A stretch of DNA of 64,000 nt, taken from the NCBI GenBank assembly GCA_003242085.1, contig QBML01000006.1, positions 62,001 to 126,000 of the forward strand, in the 5' to 3' direction. The translations under genes and the position numbers were made by a program. Origin of the DNA: Pseudanabaena frigida (lineage in GTDB: Bacteria > Cyanobacteriota > Cyanobacteriia > Pseudanabaenales > Pseudanabaenaceae). Of this stretch, positions 33,705-42,323 are shown in pieces. How positions within the stretch are numbered: the first letter of the stretch is position 1; every line of letters starts with the position of its first letter. The notes below the pieces were generated by a model. That model was not told the origin of the DNA and searched no databases. It saw nothing but the letters and a program-made list of their open reading frames with translations.

Positions 33705-35772
33705 GATTCACCTCCAAGACTTCGGTATATTCATAATCATAGGCACTCTTTCGCACTAACGGATAGCTTTTGCCGTAGAGAACTATGTCATCGGTTTGCG
33801 TGTCAGGTTTATTGGAATTAAAAACAAACACATATTCTTTACCCACGCGAGGAGTCATTTCTTCGGCAACTTCAACACGCCACTGGGTTTTAGAAACCAT
33901 CACTACAAGCTGATTTGCTAGTTGAGGTATTAACTTTGCCACCTGCCGACGGTAAATTTCATCAAGACTACCAAAGGGCGAATCCATCACCATCGGAAAA
34001 GTACTGCTATCTGGCCCCATCACCAAACCAGACTTGCTCCATTCCCTCACGCGATCGATGATGCTCCCAATAAAAGACAAACTGAGAATCTGATTCTCTC
34101 CCGTCGAAGCCCCAGATTGAACCTCTTGTCCAGCTACAGTTTCTACTAGGCTCAACTCATACTTTTCACTTAGTCTCGGTGTTTGCGCCTTGAATGAAAT
34201 CTGACTAAAGATTTCATCGATTCGAGTTTCTAATTGTTTGCGAAATAGCTCATTACGATTAGTCTTTAACTCAATCAGGAGATCGATCGCCTGTTGAGCA
34301 GCATCAATGCGCTTTTGAGCAAGCTTTTGCTTACCTTCATTTTGCTTACTGCTCTTAATTTGCTTCTGAAGATTTTCAATTTGCCCTTGATAATCAGTCC
34401 ATTTCTGAAGCTTCTTTCCTTTCTCTAGATTTAAATCCTCAACCTTGCGATCAATCTCATCAAGGCGAGTTTGCATTTGCCGAATATCCTCAACGGGACT
34501 CTTGCGTAACTGTTCGCTAATTGCTTCCAACTCTAGCTCCAGCCGAGAGATCGCCGTCTTGAGATGATTGATATTAGATTGCTTTATATCAATGTCTTGC
34601 CAAAAATCCGTAGCCTTTTTCTCTTCCTCATCGACAAAACCTTCCAGTTTTAAGGTAGCAGTTTCCACATCCGCTAAACCTGCTTTCTCTAGCCAAGACC
34701 TAACCTGCTCATAATTGGGAGAGCCATCATGCAATGCTGCACCACAAATGCATTTGCGGCGTTCCAATAGATCTAGGACAAAGGTCTGTTTGATATCCGC
34801 AGGCAGTTCGCCGCGTTCGTGGAGTCCACCAACCAGTTCCCGAAAATCAGCGATCGCCTGAGGCAAGAAGACACTATAACCCTGCTTAGAAATCGCCTCC
34901 TTAAGTTCATTTTTTACACCCCGCAAGTTACTACGGTTTTCTTTCTCTTGCAACTCAAGAGTCTCACGCCGCTTTTGGATTTCATCAATACCACCCAATT
35001 CCGTCAAGCGTTGATTACAAGACGCTTTTAGTTGATTTTGAGCTTCAACTTCCTGTTCAATTTCTTTAATTCTTACTTCACATTCAGTACTATCACTCTC
35101 TATTTTTTGCTTTTGAGAAATCAAGGTTTTAGTTTGAGCATCACCAATGTTTTTAAGTTCATCCTCAAGGGACTTTCTTGCTTCCTTAAGATGCTTAATT
35201 GCATTGTCTAAAACCTGTACCCCCAAAAGTTTTTTGGTCGCTTCCGCAACCTCATTGCGGTTATCCGATCGCACAATTTGCTCGATCCGCTCACCATCAA
35301 AAAAGAAGTACTGATGCAAACTCTTAGGTAAAATGCCATTAATTACGGCTTCAGGATAATTTTGGGTAGCCCATTTTCCATCATCACCCGCCACTTGCAA
35401 AAACAACTCGCTCTTGCTGTACTGAATATTTTTCTCGCCATTATTAGCAAGCTTAAAGGCACGGGTTAGCCGCCGCACCCGATAGCGCTTACCATCATGC
35501 TCAAAGAGAACCTCTGCCCAGCATTCTACAGGTTGATTTAATTGTGATTCAGCGATCGCCTGACGGTTGACAAGCTGCTCTGGATCGCCAAAGGCTGAGG
35601 TGAACTTTTCGTATAGCACCCATGTAAAAGCATTGAGTAGCGAGGTTTTACCAGTGCCATTGTTGCCATGCATGATCGTAATGTTACGATCGTCCAGTCT
35701 TGCCAATACGATCTCAGGCGTTTGTTGATAAAAACAGCGAAAATTAAACAGCTTGATCGAGATTAGCTTCAT
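33697..35772 (-). CDS. SMC/Rad50-like (DndD-like) ATPase of the restriction module
   Basis: A 691-aa ATPase. Walker A is GNNGTGKTS (36-44), the signature STGENQILSLSFIGSII, and Walker B FPMVMDSPFGSLD. The long coiled coil carries one CxC (C341, C343 in RKCICGA), a zinc-hook-like site. The overall plan resembles DndD but the sequence is clearly different from the dndD at 25646. It is coupled by ATGA to the 57-aa gene upstream and follows the PLD/helicase gene, so the three probably form one complex. Confidence 0.8.
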   Translation of the reverse strand: MKLISIKLFNFRCFYQQTPEIVLARLDDRNITIMHGNNGTGKTSLLNAFTWVLYEKFTSAFGDPEQLVNRQAIAESQLNQPVECWAEVLFEHDGKRYRVRRLTRAFKLANNGEKNIQYSKSELFLQVAGDDGKWATQNYPEAVINGILPKSLHQYFFFDGERIEQIVRSDNRNEVAEATKKLLGVQVLDNAIKHLKEARKSLEDELKNIGDAQTKTLISQKQKIESDSTECEVRIKEIEQEVEAQNQLKASCNQRLTELGGIDEIQKRRETLELQEKENRSNLRGVKNELKEAISKQGYSVFLPQAIADFRELVGGLHERGELPADIKQTFVLDLLERRKCICGAALHDGSPNYEQVRSWLEKAGLADVETATLKLEGFVDEEEKKATDFWQDIDIKQSNINHLKTAISRLELELEAISEQLRKSPVEDIRQMQTRLDEIDRKVEDLNLEKGKKLQKWTDYQGQIENLQKQIKSSKQNEGKQKLAQKRIDAAQQAIDLLIELKTNRNELFRKQLETRIDEIFSQISFKAQTPRLSEKYELSLVETVAGQEVQSGASTGENQILSLSFIGSIIDRVREWSKSGLVMGPDSSTFPMVMDSPFGSLDEIYRRQVAKLIPQLANQLVVMVSKTQWRVEVAEEMTPRVGKEYVFVFNSNKPDTQTDDIVLYGKSYPLVRKSAYDYEYTEVLEVNHG

Positions 35773-35942
35773 TGCACAGCTTCCTTAACAATTTTGAGAA
35801 TATCTTCGTTGATCCGCCCCAATTCGTTTTTGTCGAGCCGATCCTTTTCTATTTTTAGTACTTGACTAATAATTTGCTGAACTTCAGGCGGAGCATTTTT
35901 AATTGGCTCATGGATACTACTTAGACTTGGTACTTTGCTCAT
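35769..35942 (-). CDS. 57-aa partner of the SMC-like ATPase
   Basis: A small helical protein, MSKVPSLSSIHEPIKNAPPE followed by a charged helix and ending IVKEAVQ. The stop overlaps the ATPase start as ATGA, which strongly supports that it is real and made in step with the ATPase. No family recognised. It is the size of accessory subunits such as DndE or short SMC partners. Confidence 0.72.
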   Translation of the reverse strand: MSKVPSLSSIHEPIKNAPPEVQQIISQVLKIEKDRLDKNELGRINEDILKIVKEAVQ

Positions 35943-36044
35943 GGACAATCACCCCATAGATTTATTAATTTTATCTTAAATATCTCTTAGATCTGCCAGA
36001 TCCTCACCTTTTTCTTTAAAACCCACTCTCTGGGGTGAATATAG

Positions 36045-38168
36045 CTATAAATCCAGTAACCCGTAGCGTTGTTGCAAGTCCACTAACTTTAATCTCGCTT
36101 CACCGCCGTTATCAGCCAAGTTTGCAAATTCCACAAATCGTTGTAACTCTTTTCTCAGCAAATTGCGTTCCACATCTAAAGTCTCACGCCCCAGATCAGG
36201 CGGCAATACAATCATGTCAAACAAAGTTGCCCGTTTTTTCTGAGGATGCGACCTTAAAATCCTCCCCCGACGCTGAATAAATTGTCGCGGATTGCCACTG
36301 CTCGCTAGCATAATTGCCGTTTGAATTGCGGGAATATCGACACCTTCATCTAAACAGCGAATCGCCACCAGACCCTGTAATTCACCAGTTTCAAACCAAA
36401 ACCTCAAATTTTCTCGCTCATCTAACGATGTTTCGGCTGTATAGGTGTTAACGCGATATCCCAATTCTGAGCCTAACAACTGCGCCACCGCGTCTAATTG
36501 GCGATTACTCTCAGTTGTCACCTCATCCTCGACCGAGCCATCACCACAATAAATCAATGTATGTGTTGTATCCAGACGTGGCTGCATCAATTCTCGTAAA
36601 GCGACTAGCTTATTAGCCGCTGCCCCCAATAGCCTCGCCCGTTGCATCAATAAAGCCGCTACTATCTCGTTATCATTGCGATCGCTATCAAATGTGATCG
36701 CTCGACCAATCTTTTTCGTCAGGTCAGCATATTTCTCAGTCTCAGATGCCGTCAGTTCCACCAAAATCGGATAGTAGAGATAATGCACGAGCGCCCCTGC
36801 TTTGATTGCATCCTCCAGCGTAAATTCTGGCTGGATGACTGCACCAAAATACTCAAATATTGCTTCTGTTCCATCCTCATCAAAATAGCGTTCTGGAGTT
36901 GCTGATAAAGCTAGCCTTAGCCCCAAATTACGCGGCAAACTCTCCACTAAACGCTTTGCACCTAAGTTATGCGCCTCATCTCCAACAATTAAAGTTCGCT
37001 CAGGCAGATATCGCAACTGCGACTGTAACCCTTGACCAATCAGCGTCGCATTTGTAGTAATTATGGTCAGAAATTTCTGATTGCCCGATCGCACATTATA
37101 AAGTTGTGTAGATAAGCGATCTTGCCAGTTATGAACACTTTCAAAAGCAAGGATTGGTTCCATTCCAAATTTTTGACATTCCCTTGACCATTGGATCACC
37201 AAATGGCGATAGGGACAAACGATTAGTAAAACCTGTAAACCAATCTTTTGATAAAGTTCAGTAGCGATCGCCAGTGCCGTAATCGTCTTACCGCTACCTG
37301 TCGCCATTTTCAGCGTGCCGCGCCCATTATTCTTAAACCAATTAGCGATCGCCTGTTTTTGATATTCCCGTAGTTCTAGATTAGAAGGTAATACTGGCAC
37401 ACCACGATCTTGCTGAATGACAATAGGAATATATTCTTTGCTTGCTTCAGACATTACAGTAGTTCTTTTTGTAATTTCATCGACAGGAAATTTGTCAGGA
37501 CGTAATCGCAATAGCGATCGCTTAGCCGCTTCAGGAAAATCAAGAATATCTAGCAGTGGAGTTTGATTTTCCCATAACCGTCGAAAGTTTTCAGCCTTAC
37601 TGAGCGTCCGTTCTCTTACACCTGCTTCCCAAGAGCAAAACACATCAATACATTCAAAATTATCAATCAACGCACTAGAACTCTCATTGGCTGAACCTGT
37701 AAAGGCAACAAGATTCCCAACTTCATCGGAGAAAATCCCTAACTTCTCATGATAGATCCCTCTATGATTACGAATGTCCTTACAAACTGCAAGCTTAATT
37801 TCTAATATGTTTTTGCCTACAAGCCATGCGAGGCAAGCCAGACGATCTTGGAGAACTTCTTCAAATTCTTGATTTAGTTCTCTTAGGATACTTTGAGTAA
37901 TTACATCTTCTCTTTGTTTCAGACCTAAAGCGATCGCCTCGGCATCAGACTCAGATAAACACGGTGAAGCAATCAACCGCATTTTGCCACCAGAACTAAG
38001 CAATGACATCAGACCTTTTGCCATTGTCGCCATTGAGGTGCTAGAAAAGAATCCCACAGCACGACTATAGAGAATAGAATTCTCTAAACAAGGAATGTAG
38101 AAATCTTGAACTAGATCACAGCGATCGCTACGATACTCACCTTGAAGGTTTAGGTCACTTAGCCCCAA
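36045..38168 (-). CDS. PLD-nuclease/superfamily 2 helicase, phosphorothioation-system restriction enzyme type
   Basis: A 707-aa fusion. The N-terminus is a phospholipase-D-like nuclease: YHEKLGIF with H140 and K142, then FTGSANESSSALIDNFE, one HxK site completed by dimerisation or a second half. From ~268 comes an SF2 helicase: REYQKQAIANWF, MATGSGKT (Walker A), DEAH, LALSATPERYF and IQRRGRILRS (motif VI). The type is listed in my memory as DNA phosphorothioation system restriction enzyme. The start is TTG 38168 with AGGAG nine bases upstream; an in-frame TAG lies nine bases before the start. First gene of the restriction operon. Confidence 0.82.
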   Translation of the reverse strand: MGLSDLNLQGEYRSDRCDLVQDFYIPCLENSILYSRAVGFFSSTSMATMAKGLMSLLSSGGKMRLIASPCLSESDAEAIALGLKQREDVITQSILRELNQEFEEVLQDRLACLAWLVGKNILEIKLAVCKDIRNHRGIYHEKLGIFSDEVGNLVAFTGSANESSSALIDNFECIDVFCSWEAGVRERTLSKAENFRRLWENQTPLLDILDFPEAAKRSLLRLRPDKFPVDEITKRTTVMSEASKEYIPIVIQQDRGVPVLPSNLELREYQKQAIANWFKNNGRGTLKMATGSGKTITALAIATELYQKIGLQVLLIVCPYRHLVIQWSRECQKFGMEPILAFESVHNWQDRLSTQLYNVRSGNQKFLTIITTNATLIGQGLQSQLRYLPERTLIVGDEAHNLGAKRLVESLPRNLGLRLALSATPERYFDEDGTEAIFEYFGAVIQPEFTLEDAIKAGALVHYLYYPILVELTASETEKYADLTKKIGRAITFDSDRNDNEIVAALLMQRARLLGAAANKLVALRELMQPRLDTTHTLIYCGDGSVEDEVTTESNRQLDAVAQLLGSELGYRVNTYTAETSLDERENLRFWFETGELQGLVAIRCLDEGVDIPAIQTAIMLASSGNPRQFIQRRGRILRSHPQKKRATLFDMIVLPPDLGRETLDVERNLLRKELQRFVEFANLADNGGEARLKLVDLQQRYGLLDL

Positions 38169-38207
38169 ATTTTGCTACTCCTACGGCTCATTCAGTCTTG
38201 CATATTT

Positions 38208-39362
38208 CTAAATGATACTTTCTTGACAATAGCCGATCACATTAACAACATTAATCCTTGGCAAGCGGTGTTTAAATCCGCAGAGGATTTCCCATGAGAT
38301 TGTGCCTAATAAATTAGCCCAATCATCAGCCGTATTTTCTGAATCGCCGCCTAAAAATGTGACCACATCACCAACATGCACGTTAGGCACATGGGTAACA
38401 TCGATCGCACATTGATCCATCGTAATTGTGCCAATCTGAGCAACTTTTTGATCGTTTACCGCTACACGAATACGATTCGATAAACCGCGAGGAATGCCGT
38501 CAGCATAACCGATCGCTACGGTTGCCATGATCATATCCTGCGGTGCGATGAACGATCGCCCATAACTAACGCTTGTCCCTGCTTTAATTTCCTTGACTTG
38601 GGTAATGCGTGCTTTTACGGTGAGCGCAGGACGTAAATCGACAATATTTTTCAGGTGCGGTGCAGGATAGAGTCCGTAAATGCCCAAACCAGTTCGCACG
38701 ATGTCGTAATGGATTTGGCGATCGCATAGCATTGCCGCTGTATTACAAATGTGAATACGTGGCGGATAAATGCCTTCAGACTTAAGTGCCGCGATTACTT
38801 GCTCAAATCTCTGGGATTGCAATTGCATGAAGGTGCGATCGCTATCATCGGCGGTGGCAAAGTGCGAATACACGCTCATAATTTCTAGGTTAGGCAAATG
38901 CTGCACTAACTGCACAAAGGCGATCGCCTCTTGCCAATTCACCCCCAGTCGCGACATCCCCGTATCAATTTTCAGATGAACGGGAACCTGTTCGCCAATT
39001 GCGGATAAAACATCGTGATAGATTAGCGCTTGTTTCGGATTACAAATTGTTGGTTGTAGGCGATATTCAGCGATCGCTTTAATTTCATCGACACCATTCG
39101 TCGAACCTAAAACGGCGATCGGGGCAGTAATCCCTGCATTACGTAACTGAATCCCTTCAGGAATTGTGGCGACCCCTAGCCATGCAGCCCCCGCCTCGAT
39201 CGCCGTTTGACTGACGTCGACCGCCCCATGTCCATAAGCATCTGCCTTTACTATCGCCATTAACTCCGTAGACGCAGTTAGCAAAGACTTTAATTGATGC
39301 ACATTATGCTTGATTGCTGACAAATTAACTTCTACCCATGCTCGATGGTTTTGCTTGAGCAT
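38208..39362 (-). CDS. alr: Alanine racemase
   Basis: A 384-aa fold type III PLP enzyme. The PLP-binding lysine is K39 in MAIVKADAYGHG, the family signature; the C-terminal beta domain has ARITQVKEIKAGTSVSYGRSF with the catalytic Tyr region, and TMDQCAIDVTHVP. It makes D-alanine for peptidoglycan. It marks the right border of the defence island: next gene after the PLD/helicase, same strand, 39 bp away. Confidence 0.93.
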   Translation of the reverse strand: MLKQNHRAWVEVNLSAIKHNVHQLKSLLTASTELMAIVKADAYGHGAVDVSQTAIEAGAAWLGVATIPEGIQLRNAGITAPIAVLGSTNGVDEIKAIAEYRLQPTICNPKQALIYHDVLSAIGEQVPVHLKIDTGMSRLGVNWQEAIAFVQLVQHLPNLEIMSVYSHFATADDSDRTFMQLQSQRFEQVIAALKSEGIYPPRIHICNTAAMLCDRQIHYDIVRTGLGIYGLYPAPHLKNIVDLRPALTVKARITQVKEIKAGTSVSYGRSFIAPQDMIMATVAIGYADGIPRGLSNRIRVAVNDQKVAQIGTITMDQCAIDVTHVPNVHVGDVVTFLGGDSENTADDWANLLGTISWEILCGFKHRLPRINVVNVIGYCQESII

Positions 39363-39608
39363 TACAGCGCACTCCTGATGCGATAAGCTGAAAACATGAA
39401 AATATATGATAATTCGGCAAAAATACGCTTGCTCTTATACCAAGTTTTGTTGCAAACTCAAACTAACATCTCAGTTTTTTGTCTCAATTCTCGTCATAAA
39501 ATCTAAGCCTGATTGTTTAAAAGCCTTTCTTGATAAAGCTTTTACAAAGCTAGATTTATAATTGGAATTGCGATCAGTATTTTTACTTAGCCCAAATATT
39601 TATAACCT

Positions 39609-40961
39609 ATGCGACTCATGCAACTTATCAAAAGTTTCATGCCTAAAGGCTGGCAGAAATATAGTCTTAGTCATAACTTTAGACAATTGTGGCGATCGCG
39701 CAAGCAGTTTTTGTCATTTCTTTTTAGCGTAACTTTTGTCACGACGCTAATTTTACATAACGCGATTCCTGCATTGCTAGGAAACGATCGGGCGATCGCG
39801 CAGACAAAACCACAAATAAAACTACTAGTCCCACAGTTAAAGCAACCTGTTATCCCACCTAGTCCGCCAATCAACCAACCCGTAGACAAGCGTCAAGAGA
39901 TTCGCGGCGTATGGTTAACCAGTAATGACTTTACGATGTTTAGCGATCGCAAACAGCTAGGGGAAGCTCTCCAACAACTCAAGCAACTAAACTTTAATAC
40001 AATTTATCCTGTCGTCTGGAACTCGGGCTATGTGATGTATCCCAGCACCGTTGCTAAAGATGCTGGCATTCAGCCCTTTGTCTATCGGGGTGATCGAGGT
40101 CAAGATATTGTCGCTGACATCATCGCGCAGGCACATCAGAATAATTTATTAGTGATGCCTTGGTTTGAGTTTGGATTTATGGCTCCTCCTACATCGGAAC
40201 TAGCAGTTACGCATCCTGATTGGCTGACGCAAGAACGCGATGGCGATAAAACCTCAGTGACAGCCGCAGGGGAAGTTGCTTGGCTCAATCCTTTTCATCC
40301 CGAAGTTCAAAAGTTTCTAACAGAATTAGTTTTAGAAGCAGTCTCCAATTACGATCTTGATGGTATTCAGTTTGACGATCACACTAGCTTGCCGAAGACT
40401 TTTGGCTACGATCGCTACACTCTCAATCTTTATCGCCAAGAAATGAAAGAAGAAGCTCCTGCCGATCCTAACGATTCCGATTGGGTGCGTTGGCGAGCAA
40501 ATAAGATTACTGCATTTATGGCTAGACTGAACAAAGCTGTAAAGCAAAGAAAACCCAACGCAATTTTCTCAGTATCTCCTAACTATTATGAGTTTGCTTA
40601 TAAGCAGCAACTTCAGGACTGGCTGGGCTGGGTACGTCAAAATATTGTCGATGAATTAATTGTGCAGGTATATCGCACTGATTTAGATGATTTTCGCTCT
40701 CAAGTTAGTCGTCCTGAAATTGTGGAAGTCCAAAATAAAATTTCTACAGGTATTGGAGTTCTATCTGGACTGCGTAACAGTAATGTACCGATGTCTAGAG
40801 TCTATTCTCAAGTTATCACTGCTCAAGAGCGCGGCTTAGGTATCTCTTTCTTCTATTACAAAAGTCTATGGGGCTACGGGCCAGAATCAGCTAGCGATCG
40901 CCAAAAAGAGATTCAATATCTCTTCCGTAATCCTGCACCAAGACTTGCGAATACGAATTGA
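39609..40961 (+). CDS. GHL10 (DUF187) family glycoside hydrolase, secreted
   Basis: A 450-aa protein. After a basic N-terminus and a hydrophobic stretch (FLFSVTFVTTLILHNAIPALLG) with a Pro-rich linker comes the domain: EIRGVWLTSNDFTMF, NFNTIYPVVWNSGYVMYPS, AHQNNLLVMPWFEFGFM, YDLDGIQFDDHTSLP with candidate acidic catalytic residues. GHL10 proteins are found across cyanobacteria; by structure they are likely cell-wall or polysaccharide hydrolases. Preceded by a 246-bp AT-rich upstream gap. Confidence 0.85.
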   Translation: MRLMQLIKSFMPKGWQKYSLSHNFRQLWRSRKQFLSFLFSVTFVTTLILHNAIPALLGNDRAIAQTKPQIKLLVPQLKQPVIPPSPPINQPVDKRQEIRGVWLTSNDFTMFSDRKQLGEALQQLKQLNFNTIYPVVWNSGYVMYPSTVAKDAGIQPFVYRGDRGQDIVADIIAQAHQNNLLVMPWFEFGFMAPPTSELAVTHPDWLTQERDGDKTSVTAAGEVAWLNPFHPEVQKFLTELVLEAVSNYDLDGIQFDDHTSLPKTFGYDRYTLNLYRQEMKEEAPADPNDSDWVRWRANKITAFMARLNKAVKQRKPNAIFSVSPNYYEFAYKQQLQDWLGWVRQNIVDELIVQVYRTDLDDFRSQVSRPEIVEVQNKISTGIGVLSGLRNSNVPMSRVYSQVITAQERGLGISFFYYKSLWGYGPESASDRQKEIQYLFRNPAPRLANTN

Positions 40962-40992
40962 TCATAAGGATTTGGTTTGATAGGACAAAATC

Positions 40993-41045
40993 AAAATCCA
41001 CAGGAGAGTTGTAGCGCTAAATGATGCTACTCTCCTGTGGATTTT
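40993..41045. repeat. Palindromic repeat, AAAATCCACAGGAGAG arms
   Basis: Arms pair over 16 bp before a small offset, with AGC/GCT at the centre. Preceded by TAGGACAAAATC, the shared outer motif. Followed at 41049-41061 by a short AGCGC-TTT-GCGCT hairpin. Confidence 0.8.
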
Positions 41046-41073
41046 ACAGCGCTTTGCGCTCAAACCCAAACCC

Positions 41074-41118
41074 AGATATTTTTGAAAGTGTTGCTTCGCA
41101 ACACTTTCAAAAATATCT
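41074..41118. repeat. Perfect 21-bp-arm palindrome, TTC triloop
   Basis: Arms at 41074-41094 and 41098-41118 pair perfectly: AGATATTTTTGAAAGTGTTGC around TTC. Preceded by AAACCCAAACCC. Terminator-like position between convergent genes. Confidence 0.88.
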
Positions 41119-41202
41119 AATGGTTCGTTTGATCGGTAATTGCTGTAAGTGTTGATACACTTAGCAACAGCTATATATCGATCGTAATATTGAGATTAAT
41201 CT

Positions 41203-42027
41203 TTATTTTCCAGCACTCAAGAGTGGAGAATACATCATTAAAGCGCAGTTCTCTGTAACAAACTCTTCATCTAGTAATTGGTTTGTATTGAAGTCGTATA
41301 TTTTACGAAAAATTTGATTCTGACGTATGTATTGTCCTGCGATCGGCCCAGTTATTAGATGATTCCTTTCCAGAATTTCGTACTTATAGAGACTTCCTAA
41401 ATCAGAACGAATCTCTCCAAATAAATGCTCATCAGTTAGCCATAAACAAAATTGATACTTGTGAGGTGTTTTGTTCTCAATTTGTAGATCGATGTAGTTG
41501 TATGACACTGTTGCTCCACTTCCAAACGGCAATGTCCGATTCACATCAGGAAAAACATCATAGCTATGTCTCCATCTTTCTTTGATCGATAAAGGGGAAT
41601 GTAAAGTCATCCAATAAATTAAGTTTGCCAGTAGGCAAAGTCCGCCGCCATATCCAGCACTAACTTTGCCATTATCTAAAACCATTCCCAACTTAAAGCC
41701 TCTTCTCTTGGTTGGATTCCCAACTAAATACCAAAAAGAAAAGACCTCTTCAGGTTGAATCACTAGACCATTGATACGCGCGATCGCTAGATGTAAGTTG
41801 TTGACTTTATTATATTGTAGCCACATATCCACATCTTTTAATTGGCGCATCAGAATAGACTGATGCGTGAAGATTGGAATAGGCAAGCGATCGGGAAGAA
41901 TTTCTGTAGAAAATTTTATACCAGAGAACAGCCAATCCCATCGACGCTTGAGAATGTAGAAGTATCGCCCTAACCACAATCTCAATTTACTACGTTTTAC
42001 GGTTGGTTGAAAATGATGGTTTTGCAT
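41203..42027 (-). CDS. VanW family protein
   Basis: A 274-aa protein. The VanW domain is clear: LHLAIARINGLVIQPEEVFSFWYLVG, RRGFKLGMVLDNGKVSAGYGGGLCLLANLIYW, and LPFGSGATVSYNYIDLQIENKT. VanW is named after a vancomycin-resistance cluster gene of unknown function; it is probably cell-wall related. The start is ATG 42027; a reading from 42141 would pass through the palindromic repeat at 42105-42157 and is unlikely. Confidence 0.82.
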   Translation of the reverse strand: MQNHHFQPTVKRSKLRLWLGRYFYILKRRWDWLFSGIKFSTEILPDRLPIPIFTHQSILMRQLKDVDMWLQYNKVNNLHLAIARINGLVIQPEEVFSFWYLVGNPTKRRGFKLGMVLDNGKVSAGYGGGLCLLANLIYWMTLHSPLSIKERWRHSYDVFPDVNRTLPFGSGATVSYNYIDLQIENKTPHKYQFCLWLTDEHLFGEIRSDLGSLYKYEILERNHLITGPIAGQYIRQNQIFRKIYDFNTNQLLDEEFVTENCALMMYSPLLSAGK

Positions 42028-42104
42028 AGCCTTACTACAAAATCTTAGCCTTATTAATGTAAGGTTTGTGGCGTATATAGCTATAGCTATTTTAGTTAAG
42101 ACGT

Positions 42105-42157
42105 AAAACCCAAAAGAGAGTTGCGGTGCTACGCGCCGCAACTCTCTTTTGGGTTTT
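42105..42157. repeat. Palindromic repeat, AAAACCCAAAAGAGAGTTGCGG arms
   Basis: A perfect 22-bp stem around TGCTACGCG. Flanked by GTTAAGACGT and GGGTTTGTCCTAA, the conserved outer motifs. Upstream of the VanW gene, so not an ordinary terminator for it; it may terminate the rca transcript arriving from the right. Confidence 0.85.
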
Positions 42158-42196
42158 GGGTTTGTCCTAACATAACTTACATCTATATCTAGCGCA

Positions 42197-42294
42197 TCTA
42201 TAGCAATCCTACTTCATTTATGAGATTAAACAGTTTGAGAAAGTTTACCCTGAAGTGGGGGCACTTTCTCAAACTGTTTAGGATTGCTATAGAT
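42197..42294. repeat. Nested palindrome: 18-bp inner arms inside 14-15-bp outer arms
   Basis: The inner stem TAAACAGTTTGAGAAAGT is at 42227-42244 and 42263-42280. The outer arms ATCTATAGCAATCCT and AGGATTGCTATAGAT stand at about 42197-42211 and 42280-42294. The outer TATAGCAAT/ATTGCTATA motif recurs beside other copies, as terminal inverted repeats would. Confidence 0.75.
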
Positions 42295-42323
42295 AATTTC
42301 ATGACAATTTTGCAAATTAAAAA

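Noticed and set aside
42028-42141. N-terminal extension of the VanW protein
   Set aside because: Its coding sequence would run through a palindromic repeat; the ATG at 42027 gives the normal protein.
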